8,302 bases of DNA. Origin: an uncultured Rikenellaceae bacterium (GTDB lineage Bacteria > Bacteroidota > Bacteroidia > Bacteroidales > Rikenellaceae). How positions within the stretch are numbered: position 1 is the first letter of the stretch; each line of letters opens with the position of its first letter. Location: assembly GCA_947037995.1 (NCBI GenBank), contig CAMQUV010000034.1:1-8302 (forward strand), given 5' to 3'. This document shows, in pieces, positions 1-6,066 of this stretch. The notes under the pieces are model-generated. The model did not search any database. It was not told where the DNA came from and saw nothing but the letters and a program-made list of their open reading frames with translations. Position numbers and translations under genes: made by a program.

Positions 1-19
1 CTTCGCTATAGGCGTGTAG

Positions 20-139
20 GTATGCAGAGCCTCCTTTTATAGTACTATTACAGTTTGCGTGGCGATAGTGGGTGCACCAGTGGCTCCGTGGGTGGATATG
101 TTTCTGATTCCTTGGGGGCGTGTTAAAAACTTTTTATGA
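20..139 (+). pseudogene. Possible start-less C-terminal gene remnant
   Basis: A frame stays open from 20 to a TGA at 137-139 but has no usable start near its beginning, because an in-frame TAG lies at 17-19. The 39 residues look protein-like: a hydrophobic run (VCVAIVGAPVAP) followed by WVDMFLIPW and a basic end (GRVKNFL). The P...D..L.PW pattern loosely recalls the C-terminus of small YceK/YidQ-type lipoproteins, but this is a memory-based resemblance only. All three plus frames carry a stop in the first 42 bases, so if this is a gene end it must contain a frameshift or nonsense mutation, or be a short independent ORF from a GTG at 59 or an ATG at 98. A chance open frame is quite possible. 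Confidence 0.22.
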
Positions 140-146
140 TGAAACT

Positions 147-181
147 CTTGATAGATTAATTGACAAAATAGGCTATATTTG
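147..181 (+). promoter_or_regulatory. Bacteroidota-type promoter of the sulfatase gene
   Basis: TATATTTG at 174-181 matches the TAnnTTTG -7 box exactly. A weak CTTG at 147-150 could serve as the -33 box but lies 23 bases away, a little further than the usual 19-21. Transcription would begin about 5-8 bases downstream, giving a leader of roughly 25 bases before the ATG at 214. The imperfect palindrome TAAAAACTTTTTA at 124-136 lies just upstream. Confidence 0.6.
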
Positions 182-213
182 TAAATCTAAAACCCCCGAT
201 TCGAACTAATAAT

Positions 214-1662
214 ATGAAACAAACGCCCCTCCTTACCGCCGCCCTGCTTGCTTTACCTATAATTCCAGCTGTGGCACAATCAACAGCCAAACCAAATGTT
301 ATACTAATAATGTGCGACGACCTTGGCTGGGCCGACGTGGGGTTTAACGGCAATAAAATCATACAAACGCCTCATCTCGATAAATTGGCGGCAGAGGGAA
401 TCGTTATGGACAGGTTTTATGCAGCCGCGCCCGTATCATCGCCTACCCGCGCTAGTGTTTTGACTGGTCGCCATCCGTTCCGAACGGGAGTGTTTCACGC
501 AAATGTAGGGATATTACGCCCCGAAGAGACTACTATACCCGAACTGCTCAAACAACAAGGCTACACCTCTGGACACTTCGGAAAATGGCACCTCGGAACC
601 CTAACAGACCAAATTAGCGATGCAAATAGAGGGGGCAAAAAGCACCCCGAACTGCTCAATCCGCCATCACAACACGGCTATGACGAAGCGTTCGTTACCG
701 AATCAAAAATACCCACCTACGACCCAATGATTGCCCCCTTTAAAAACAATAATCGCTTTTGGGATTACCTGCAATCAGGTGACAGCACAAGGATATACGG
801 CACATATTACTGGGATTTTAAGGGTAATAAAGTCACCGATAACCTCGCTGGCGATAACTCTCGAGTAACAATGGATAGGGTATTACCATATATCGACAAG
901 GCTGTGAAAAACCAGCAACCGTTCCTTAGCACAATATGGTTCCACACGCCCCATTTGCCCTGTGTGGCTGGGCCTGACCATAGTGCAATCTATAAGGATT
1001 ATAGTTTGGAAGAGCGCAATTATTATGGCTGTATCACTGCAATGGACGAGCAGGTCGGCCGCTTAGTCAACTACCTCAAAGCTATTGGCGTGTATGATAA
1101 TACGCTGCTATTTTTTTGTAGCGACAATGGCCCCGAGATAGGCACCCCGGGCACATCGAATTTGCTTAAAGAACGCAAACGCTCGCTCTACGAGGGCGGC
1201 ATCCGTGTCCCCGCGTTAGCCGTTTGGCCGCAACGAATCCGCCCAAATCAACGCACTTCAAGCCCGGGGGTTACCTCGGATTACCTGCCTACGCTGGCCG
1301 ACATATTAAACATAACCGTAGAGCAAAAACTCGATGGCGAATCGCTAATGCCAGCCCTGACAAAGAACGCCAAACACCGTACAAAACCTATTGTTTTCTG
1401 CTCGGACAACCAAGCGGCAATTATAGATAATAACTTTAAACTATACTATAAAAACGGAGTTTACGAACTCTATAACCTCGCCAAAGACGAGGAGGAATCT
1501 AACAATATTGCTAGCGAGCAACCTGCCAAATTAGCGGCAATGCAGAAACTACTTCACCAGGCGCTAGAAGATTTCGAGTCCTCATTTGAGGGCGAAGAGT
1601 ACGGCACACAATCATACAAACGCGTAAAACAATCGTGGAAAAATGTATTTCACACAAACTAA
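214..1662 (+). CDS. Exported Ser-type sulfatase (S1 family)
   Basis: Predicted secreted or periplasmic sulfuric ester hydrolase of 482 residues. The signal peptide (residues 1-21, hydrophobic core LLTAALLALPII, cleavage AVA|QS) shows export. The alkaline-phosphatase-fold active site is complete: metal-binding D35-D36, the formylglycine motif S75-S-P77-T-R79 followed by the ASVLTGR helix, GKWHLG with K124 and H126, H244 and H247 in FHTPH, D304-N305 in DNGPE, and K321 in KRSLYEGGIRVP. The modified residue is Ser, not Cys, so by family knowledge it needs an anaerobic sulfatase-maturating radical SAM enzyme (anSME), which is not in this window. Length is usual for S1 sulfatases; the smaller C-terminal domain spans about residues 380-482. 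Likely substrates are sulfated glycans, but the subfamily cannot be assigned by eye and no glycan-uptake or sulfatase-maturation genes are adjacent. The promoter lies at 147-181, and the next gene starts about 7 bases past its stop. Confidence 0.93.
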   Translation: MKQTPLLTAALLALPIIPAVAQSTAKPNVILIMCDDLGWADVGFNGNKIIQTPHLDKLAAEGIVMDRFYAAAPVSSPTRASVLTGRHPFRTGVFHANVGILRPEETTIPELLKQQGYTSGHFGKWHLGTLTDQISDANRGGKKHPELLNPPSQHGYDEAFVTESKIPTYDPMIAPFKNNNRFWDYLQSGDSTRIYGTYYWDFKGNKVTDNLAGDNSRVTMDRVLPYIDKAVKNQQPFLSTIWFHTPHLPCVAGPDHSAIYKDYSLEERNYYGCITAMDEQVGRLVNYLKAIGVYDNTLLFFCSDNGPEIGTPGTSNLLKERKRSLYEGGIRVPALAVWPQRIRPNQRTSSPGVTSDYLPTLADILNITVEQKLDGESLMPALTKNAKHRTKPIVFCSDNQAAIIDNNFKLYYKNGVYELYNLAKDEEESNNIASEQPAKLAAMQKLLHQALEDFESSFEGEEYGTQSYKRVKQSWKNVFHTN

Positions 1663-1669
1663 TTATCCG

Positions 1670-2608
1670 ATGCAAACTACACCTCTATATAATTCTTATG
1701 CCAATCATTTCAAGAAACTGTTTGGTCAGCGCGTCCAGAAAGTGACGCTCAATGCAGGTTTTACTTGCCCTAACCGCGATGGTAGCATATCGACTGGAGG
1801 CTGCACTTTCTGTTTGAACGAGGCTTTCAATCCCTCGTATTGTTCTCCGCAAAAGAGCATCACCCAACAGATTGATGAGGGTATCGAATTTCATTCGCGC
1901 CGCTATGCTCGGTCGTCTCAATATTTGGCGTATTTCCAGGCGTTTTCCAACACATATAAACCTCTCGAAGAGCTCAAAAAAATCTATCAAGAGGCACTCG
2001 ACCACCCACTTGTTATAGGTCTAATCATAGGGACGCGCCCAGATTGTATTGATGCCGAAAAGCTCGAGTATTTGGCACAACTATCTAAGAGTCACTATAT
2101 TACAGTAGAGTATGGTGTAGAATCGATTTTTGACAGCACGTTGACCGAGATAAACCGCGGCCACAATTTCCAGACTGCTCGGGAGGCAATAGAGCTCACG
2201 GCAAAATATGGAATACATTGTGGGGCACATTTTATTTTGGGTCTTCCGGGCGAGTCTCGTCAGATGCATATCGAGCAGTGTGCGGTGATAAATTCGCTGC
2301 CTCTGACGACTATAAAGTTCCACCAGTTGCAGATATTCAAGGGCACAGCAATGGAGCGAGACTATAATCTACACCCTGAGAAGTACCAATTTTTTGAATT
2401 GGAAGAGTATATCGATTTGATGGTAGATATTTTCGAGCGTTTGCGTGGTGATTTGATAATCGAGCGCTTCGCAGGTGAGTCACCCCCTCGTTACCACGCT
2501 GGTCATCCGTGGGGTTTGGTGCGCAATGAGCGGCTGTGGCAGCTGCTCGAAAAGCGTATGAAAGAGCGCGCCACTTATCAGGGGCGTTTGTATGAAATCG
2601 AGGATTAG
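1670..2608 (+). CDS. Radical SAM protein, YhcC/YtqA (TIGR01212) family
   Basis: Iron-sulfur radical SAM enzyme. I chose the ATG at 1670 (312 residues), seven bases after the sulfatase stop. An in-frame ATG at 1643 would add nine residues, overlap the sulfatase by 20 bases and lie upstream of the family-conserved YNSYANHFKKLFG start. The cluster-binding cysteines are spaced C33-x11-C45-x2-C48 (CPNRDG...GGCTFC), the atypical pattern of this family and not the classic CxxxCxxC. Other family blocks are QAFSNTY (90-96), GTRPDC (121-126), VEYGVES (146-152) and HFILGLPGE (187-195). In Bacillus subtilis the homologue YtqA has been linked to wobble-uridine (mnm5s2U) tRNA modification and named MnmL; whether that applies here is inference. 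It is probably co-transcribed with the sulfatase, an odd partner, and converges on tgt, another tRNA-modification gene. Confidence 0.9.
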   Translation: MQTTPLYNSYANHFKKLFGQRVQKVTLNAGFTCPNRDGSISTGGCTFCLNEAFNPSYCSPQKSITQQIDEGIEFHSRRYARSSQYLAYFQAFSNTYKPLEELKKIYQEALDHPLVIGLIIGTRPDCIDAEKLEYLAQLSKSHYITVEYGVESIFDSTLTEINRGHNFQTAREAIELTAKYGIHCGAHFILGLPGESRQMHIEQCAVINSLPLTTIKFHQLQIFKGTAMERDYNLHPEKYQFFELEEYIDLMVDIFERLRGDLIIERFAGESPPRYHAGHPWGLVRNERLWQLLEKRMKERATYQGRLYEIED

Positions 2609-2620
2609 TTGAGCGAGGCG

Positions 2621-3757
2621 TTAGAGTCTACGTCCAAGTTTTTCGACCATTTCTGCTTTCCACGGGGTAAAGTCCCCCGCGATTATATGTTTGCGCGCTT
2701 CGCCCACTAGCCAAAGGTAAAAGGCCAGGTTATGCAGTGTTGAAATTTGCGCTGCGAGCATTTCCCCTGCTGCATTAAGGTGTTTGAGATACGCTTTTGT
2801 ATATGTCGTATCAACCCACGATGTCCCGTTCGGGTCGATTGGGCTAAAATCGCGCTCCCATTTCTTGTTGCGAATATTTATTGTCCCTTCCGAGGTAAAT
2901 AGCATCCCGTTTCGCGCGTTTCTGCTCGGCATAACACAGTCAAACATATCCACACCGCGTTCGATTGCCTCGAGCAAGTTGATAGGTGTGCCCACTCCCA
3001 TTAGGTATCTAGGCTTATCGGTGGGTAGAACTTCGTTTACGTACTCAATCATTTCGTACATAATCGGAGCCGGTTCACCTACTGCGAGCCCTCCTATGGC
3101 ATATCCGTCAGCATCAAAATTCTGCACGTATTTGGCGGCCTTTTGTCTAAGGTCTTTGTATGTAACGCCTTGAACAATAGGGAATAGTGACTGGTAATGT
3201 CCGTGTGGGCAGCTGGTTTTGGCATATTGCTCAAAACATCTGTCGAGCCACCTGCAGGTTAGGTCGAGTGACTTCGAAGCGTAGTCATATGGAGCAGTCC
3301 CAGGGGGGCATTCGTCGAAAGCCATCATAATATCGGCGCCAATAATTCTTTGCGTATCGATTACATTTTCGGGGGTAAAGAGGTGTTTTGAGCCGTCGAT
3401 ATGCGACGAGAACTTACAGCCTTCCTCGGTAATTTTGCGCATATCGGCCAGTGAGAACACCTGAAAGCCGCCGCTATCGGTAAGTATTGGTTTGTCCCAA
3501 GCCGAGAATTTGTGAAGCCCTCCTGCTTGCAGGATAGTTTCGAGCCCCGGTCTGAGGTATAGGTGATATGTGTTTCCGAGTATAATTTGCGCGTTAATAT
3601 CGTCTTTTAGGTCACGGTGGAACACCCCTTTTACAGAGCCCACAGTCCCCACGGGCATAAAAATTGGTGTTTGCACATTCCCGTGGTCGGTGGTGAAAGT
3701 AGCAGCTCTAGCAGATGATTTAGGGTCAGTCGCCTCTATTGTGAAATCCATACTCAT
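2621..3757 (-). CDS. tgt: Queuine/preQ1 tRNA-ribosyltransferase (Tgt), zinc ligands absent
   Basis: Bacterial tRNA-guanine transglycosylase, which exchanges G34 for preQ1 in GUN-anticodon tRNAs (Asp, Asn, His, Tyr) in queuosine synthesis. I chose the ATG at 3757 (378 residues); the ATG at 3751 gives 376, the usual length, and is equally plausible. A TTG at 3790 opens the frame further but lies only about 8 bases from the inferred transcription start. Family blocks in order: TPIFMPVGT, LGNTYHLYLRPG, TDSGGFQVFS with D94, FDECPPG, GGLAVGE, LMGVGTP, and MFDCVMPSRNARNG with nucleophile D273. The usual zinc site CxCxxC is missing: DPNGTSWVD (308-316) puts Gly, Ser and Asp where the cysteines should be, while the histidine ligand position H342 remains in LHNLAFY. 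The promoter is well defined at 3805-3835. The gene is convergent with the radical SAM gene, with 12 bases between stops. Confidence 0.97.
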   Translation of the reverse strand: MSMDFTIEATDPKSSARAATFTTDHGNVQTPIFMPVGTVGSVKGVFHRDLKDDINAQIILGNTYHLYLRPGLETILQAGGLHKFSAWDKPILTDSGGFQVFSLADMRKITEEGCKFSSHIDGSKHLFTPENVIDTQRIIGADIMMAFDECPPGTAPYDYASKSLDLTCRWLDRCFEQYAKTSCPHGHYQSLFPIVQGVTYKDLRQKAAKYVQNFDADGYAIGGLAVGEPAPIMYEMIEYVNEVLPTDKPRYLMGVGTPINLLEAIERGVDMFDCVMPSRNARNGMLFTSEGTINIRNKKWERDFSPIDPNGTSWVDTTYTKAYLKHLNAAGEMLAAQISTLHNLAFYLWLVGEARKHIIAGDFTPWKAEMVEKLGRRL

Positions 3758-3804
3758 AGTGATATTTATATTTTTTTGGGGTGTAAACAAAATGGTTGAG
3801 AGTG

Positions 3805-3835
3805 CAAATTTAGTGTAATAAAGGCAAAGCGCAAA
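3805..3835 (-). promoter_or_regulatory. tgt promoter (TTTG-N19-TAAATTTG)
   Basis: On the minus strand, TTTG (complement of 3832-3835) is followed by exactly 19 bases and TAAATTTG (complement of 3805-3812). This is a near-perfect Bacteroidota -33/-7 pair and the best-formed promoter in the window. Transcription should start around 3797-3800, leaving about 40 bases before the chosen ATG at 3757 and arguing against the TTG at 3790. The -33 box touches the first base of the inverted repeat at 3835-3859. Confidence 0.75.
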
Positions 3836-3859
3836 AAAACCATTTCAATAATGGTTTTT
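3835..3859. repeat. Perfect inverted repeat between divergent promoters
   Basis: AAAAACCATT (3835-3844) and AATGGTTTTT (3850-3859) are perfect reverse complements separated by the five bases TCAAT. The repeat lies between the tgt -33 box and the -7 box of the YciO-type gene and covers the position where the latter's -33 box must be. It could be an operator for both genes, or a weak A/T-flanked hairpin. With only three G/C pairs in the stem it is a poor terminator. Confidence 0.6.
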
Positions 3860-3874
3860 ATTTTCTTATCTTTG
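3843..3874 (+). promoter_or_regulatory. Promoter of the YciO-type gene
   Basis: TATCTTTG at 3867-3874 is an exact TAnnTTTG -7 box. Twenty bases upstream, TTTC at 3843-3846 is a one-mismatch -33 box that falls in the inverted repeat. The expected start near 3880 gives a leader of about 50 A/T-rich bases before the ATG at 3931. The same eight bases form the GAPDH -7 box at 7035-7042. Confidence 0.65.
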
Positions 3875-3930
3875 TGGATATTTATTAAACATTTACCTAT
3901 TTTATTAAAGTAATCTACAGAAATTAAGAG

Positions 3931-4533
3931 ATGCTAATTAAAATCTTCCCCGAGAACCCCAACCCTAAGAATATACACCAAGTGGTCGATATATTAGAGC
4001 GAGGCGGCGTTATAGCTTACCCCACCGACACAGTTTATGCCTTTGGGTGTTCGATTAATCAACCCAAAGCAATCGAAAAATTGAGAGATATTAAAGGCAA
4101 GAAAACCACGCTGATGTCGATTGTGTGCGCTGATTTGGCTAATATTGCTGACTATGCGAAGGTCGACAATAGCACATTTAAACTACTGAAACACAACCTC
4201 CCGGGCAGTTTCACCTTTATATTACATAGCTCAAAACGCACGCCCGAAAAAGTGCTGCAAGGACGCAAAACTGTCGGAATAAGAATCCCTAATAACGCCA
4301 TTGCGCTTGCAATTGTTAAGGAATTGGGAGTGCCGCTGGTTACAACATCGGTTAGACTTGACAACATAGACGAAGAATATATCACCGACCCAACCCTAAT
4401 TCACGAGGAGTACACAGCTCTCGATGCAGTTATCGATGGCGGAATGGGCGACAATTACGCCTCTACAATAGTTGACTGCGTCGGCGAAGAACCCGAAATC
4501 GTACGACAGGGCAGAGCGCAATTTGAAATGTAA
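3931..4533 (+). CDS. YrdC-fold protein, YciO-type (L-threonylcarbamoyladenylate synthase family)
   Basis: Single-domain Sua5/YciO/YrdC protein of 200 residues. Family blocks are GGVIAYPTDTVYAFGC (25-40), K50-x-R52-x2-K55, LPGSFTFIL (90-98), RKTVGIRIPNN (112-122) and TTSVRL (138-143), then a YASTIVDC-type end with REGR-like VRQGRAQF. The opening with FPENPNP, the run VDN..FKLLK.N.PGSFTFIL and the TTS motif all match E. coli YciO more closely than TsaC or long Sua5, and the C-terminal Sua5 domain is absent. Sua5/TsaC make threonylcarbamoyl-AMP for the t6A modification at A37 of ANN-decoding tRNAs. YciO-type proteins share the fold, but their role is less settled, so the synthase label is family-level only. 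Automatic annotation would probably call it threonylcarbamoyl-AMP synthase. The gene is divergent from tgt and has its own promoter; 79 bases separate it from the next gene. Confidence 0.88.
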   Translation: MLIKIFPENPNPKNIHQVVDILERGGVIAYPTDTVYAFGCSINQPKAIEKLRDIKGKKTTLMSIVCADLANIADYAKVDNSTFKLLKHNLPGSFTFILHSSKRTPEKVLQGRKTVGIRIPNNAIALAIVKELGVPLVTTSVRLDNIDEEYITDPTLIHEEYTALDAVIDGGMGDNYASTIVDCVGEEPEIVRQGRAQFEM

Positions 4534-4553
4534 TAACAAACATATAAACCCAT

Positions 4554-4580
4554 AACGGCTTACTTAAATAGCTCGTTATT
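4554..4580 (+). terminator. Weak hairpin after the YciO-type gene
   Basis: AACGGCT (4554-4560) can pair with AGC-T-CGTT (4570-4577) as seven base pairs with one bulged T and a nine-base loop, followed by an A/T-rich tail. It could be a weak terminator separating this gene from the envelope genes. No clear TAnnTTTG box was found in 4534-4612, so read-through into the next gene is equally possible. Confidence 0.25.
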
Positions 4581-4612
4581 TTATTAATTAATTATTAAAA
4601 AAAACAAACCAA

Positions 4613-5164
4613 ATGGAAGCAGGAAAATTATACAAAAAATCTAAATTTCAATTAATGCTAACAGCGGCGGCAATAATTGCGCTGATTAACATCCTCGTTG
4701 CCTATGGAGCGTGGGCGTTCAATATACAACTACCACCAGCACTTGGAATATTAATTAGTGTAGTGTCAGTAGCAGGAGTGTTTATATGGATGGGTAAAGC
4801 GGAGAGCGAAATGATTGAACAATATAAACCAGGAGCTGGCTATGGTTATGGCTCAGCACTCGGTACAGCGGTTCTAACCTCACTAATAGCGGGTCTTATC
4901 GTTGGACTGGCTATCTGGTTGCTTTATAATGTTATCGACCCTAACTATATAAAAGTAATGGCAGAATATACACTACAGCAAGTGCCTGAAGCGCAACAAA
5001 CAGACGAACTTTCGGACGCTATAACGATTATGCTTTCGGCCTCAACGGGTTTCATTATGAGCATTATTACTGGTGTCATTGGATACGGATTCTGGGGACT
5101 ATTGGTGGCGCTGTTCACCTCTATTGCAGTTAAAAAAGCCCCAACTACAATTGATTACCTTTAA
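4613..5164 (+). CDS. Four-helix inner-membrane protein, DUF4199-like
   Basis: A 183-residue integral membrane protein. Hydrophobic segments lie at about residues 14-36, 42-60, 81-105 and 147-172. A soluble acidic loop (about 106-140, including EAQQTDELSD) separates helices three and four, and the C-terminus is lysine-containing (VKKAP). The glycine/tyrosine run GAGYGYGSALGT (74-85) before helix three fits the DUF4199 family of Bacteroidota, which commonly sits next to a DPM1/GtrB-like GT2 glycosyltransferase, as here with one gene between. The function of the family is not known. The start at 4613 follows an A-rich leader (AAAAAAAACAAACCAA), and no alternative start is more attractive. It is likely co-transcribed with the next two genes: the gaps are only 35 and 48 bases and neither has a -7 box. 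Confidence 0.8.
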   Translation: MEAGKLYKKSKFQLMLTAAAIIALINILVAYGAWAFNIQLPPALGILISVVSVAGVFIWMGKAESEMIEQYKPGAGYGYGSALGTAVLTSLIAGLIVGLAIWLLYNVIDPNYIKVMAEYTLQQVPEAQQTDELSDAITIMLSASTGFIMSIITGVIGYGFWGLLVALFTSIAVKKAPTTIDYL

Positions 5165-5201
5165 ACAAAAACAATAAACAAAAACAATAAACAAAAACAA
5201 T
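5163..5201 (+). repeat. Three exact 13-bp tandem repeats filling an intergenic gap
   Basis: The unit AAACAAAAACAAT occurs three times without mismatch at 5163-5175, 5176-5188 and 5189-5201. The first copy starts in the stop codon of the membrane-protein gene and the last ends in the AT of the M48 start codon, so the array is the whole gap. It also forms the A-rich translation-initiation leader of the M48 gene. Confidence 0.95.
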
Positions 5202-6018
5202 GAAAAAACTACTTCTATTGGTTGCCGTAATGGCAGTCGCAACAATCAACACTTCGTACGCGCAGTTCAACCTCAAGAAAGCTGTCGGCGCAGGTACTAA
5301 AGTGGTGAAGGCCGCTACTATTACAGATGTGCAAATGGCAGAATATGTCGCAGAATATATCCAATGGATGGACGCTAATAATCCTCTTTGCGAAGGCGAA
5401 TGCCCGTATGCTACTAGATTGGCTAACATAACTAAAAACATTGTTGATAAGGATATTAACATTAAAGCATACAGAGTAATTGACGTCAATGCTTTTGCTT
5501 GCGCTGATGGTAGCATTAGAGTGTGCGCTGGACTTATGGAAATAATGAGTGACCAAGAAATTCTTGGTGTTATTGGACACGAAATCGGACACATCAAAAA
5601 CTCGGATAGCAAAGATGCGTTCCGCACAGCACTACTAGCATCCGCACTACGTGAAGGCGCTAGCGCCGCAGGTGGTGTGACTGCACAATTGTCGGACTCG
5701 CAACTTGGCGACCTTGGCGAAGCGATTACCAATTCAACTTTTTCTCAAAAACAAGAGCACGCTGCTGATGAGTATGGATATAACTTCCTAAAATCACATA
5801 ACGAAAACCCTTGGGCTATGGCGCAATCATTCGAAAAACTCAAAAAAATGATGGATGAAATGGGTGCCGACGAAGGCAACGCTGTGCAACAACTGTTCTC
5901 TACACACCCAGGTCTCGAAAAACGTATCGAGAGAATGACCGAAAAAGCACAAAAAGAAGGATTCGAAAGACCAACCATTGCTGCTACAAAACTTGTGCCT
6001 GCCACAAAAGCCGAATAA
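5200..6018 (+). CDS. Exported M48-family zinc metalloprotease
   Basis: A 272-residue peptidase with a signal peptide (MKKLLLLVAVMAVATINTSYA, cleaved before Gln22) and no lipobox, so probably soluble in the periplasm. The catalytic core is visible: HEIGH at 127-131 gives two zinc ligands and the catalytic Glu128, and E186 in QEHAADEYG (185-193) is the third ligand in the M48 E..AD pattern. Further family marks are VNAFACADGSIRV (96-108), the segment LSDSQLGDLGEA (164-175), and STHPGLEKRIERM near the end, typical of M48B/HtpX-like and BepA-like peptidases. Four cysteines remain in the mature part (64, 68, 101, 109) and could form disulfides. The family is usually linked to envelope protein quality control, which is inference here. 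Unlike BepA it lacks a TPR domain; unlike HtpX it lacks membrane helices. It sits between two membrane-protein genes. Confidence 0.93.
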   Translation: MKKLLLLVAVMAVATINTSYAQFNLKKAVGAGTKVVKAATITDVQMAEYVAEYIQWMDANNPLCEGECPYATRLANITKNIVDKDINIKAYRVIDVNAFACADGSIRVCAGLMEIMSDQEILGVIGHEIGHIKNSDSKDAFRTALLASALREGASAAGGVTAQLSDSQLGDLGEAITNSTFSQKQEHAADEYGYNFLKSHNENPWAMAQSFEKLKKMMDEMGADEGNAVQQLFSTHPGLEKRIERMTEKAQKEGFERPTIAATKLVPATKAE

Positions 6019-6066
6019 TCTTTAATAGAACAACTTAGTACTCTATTATATAAATAAGTAAAGAAA

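Noticed and set aside
68..97. GT-rich segment with palindrome GGTGCACC and repeated GTGGGTG as a possible structured RNA end
   Set aside because: No extended consistent stem, tRNA-like arm or known RNA signature could be formed. The bases are also part of an open frame.
160..179. TTGACA (160-165) and TATATT (174-179) resembling an E. coli sigma-70 promoter
   Set aside because: The spacing is only 8 bases instead of about 17. The same stretch contains a proper TAnnTTTG box for this lineage.
1670..2608. Radical SAM gene as the anaerobic sulfatase-maturating enzyme
   Set aside because: The cysteines are C-x11-C-x2-C with TIGR01212 blocks. There is no CxxxCxxC and no C-terminal SPASM cysteine cluster, and at about 312 residues it is shorter than anSMEs.
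3758..3790. Upstream TTG start for tgt, adding 11 residues
   Set aside because: It would begin about 8 bases after the inferred transcript start, and the added residues precede the family-conserved N-terminus. ATG codons at 3757 or 3751 give normal lengths.
5163..5201. Tandem repeat as a CRISPR-like or phase-variable coding repeat
   Set aside because: The units are contiguous without spacers, and the array lies outside any reading frame, so copy changes cannot shift a protein frame.
5145..5732. Long antisense open frame opposite the M48 gene (195 codons); similar ones lie at 5745-6281 and 2081-2323
   Set aside because: They lie entirely opposite strongly supported genes, their translations are serine- or cysteine-rich without motifs, and they have no promoter box.
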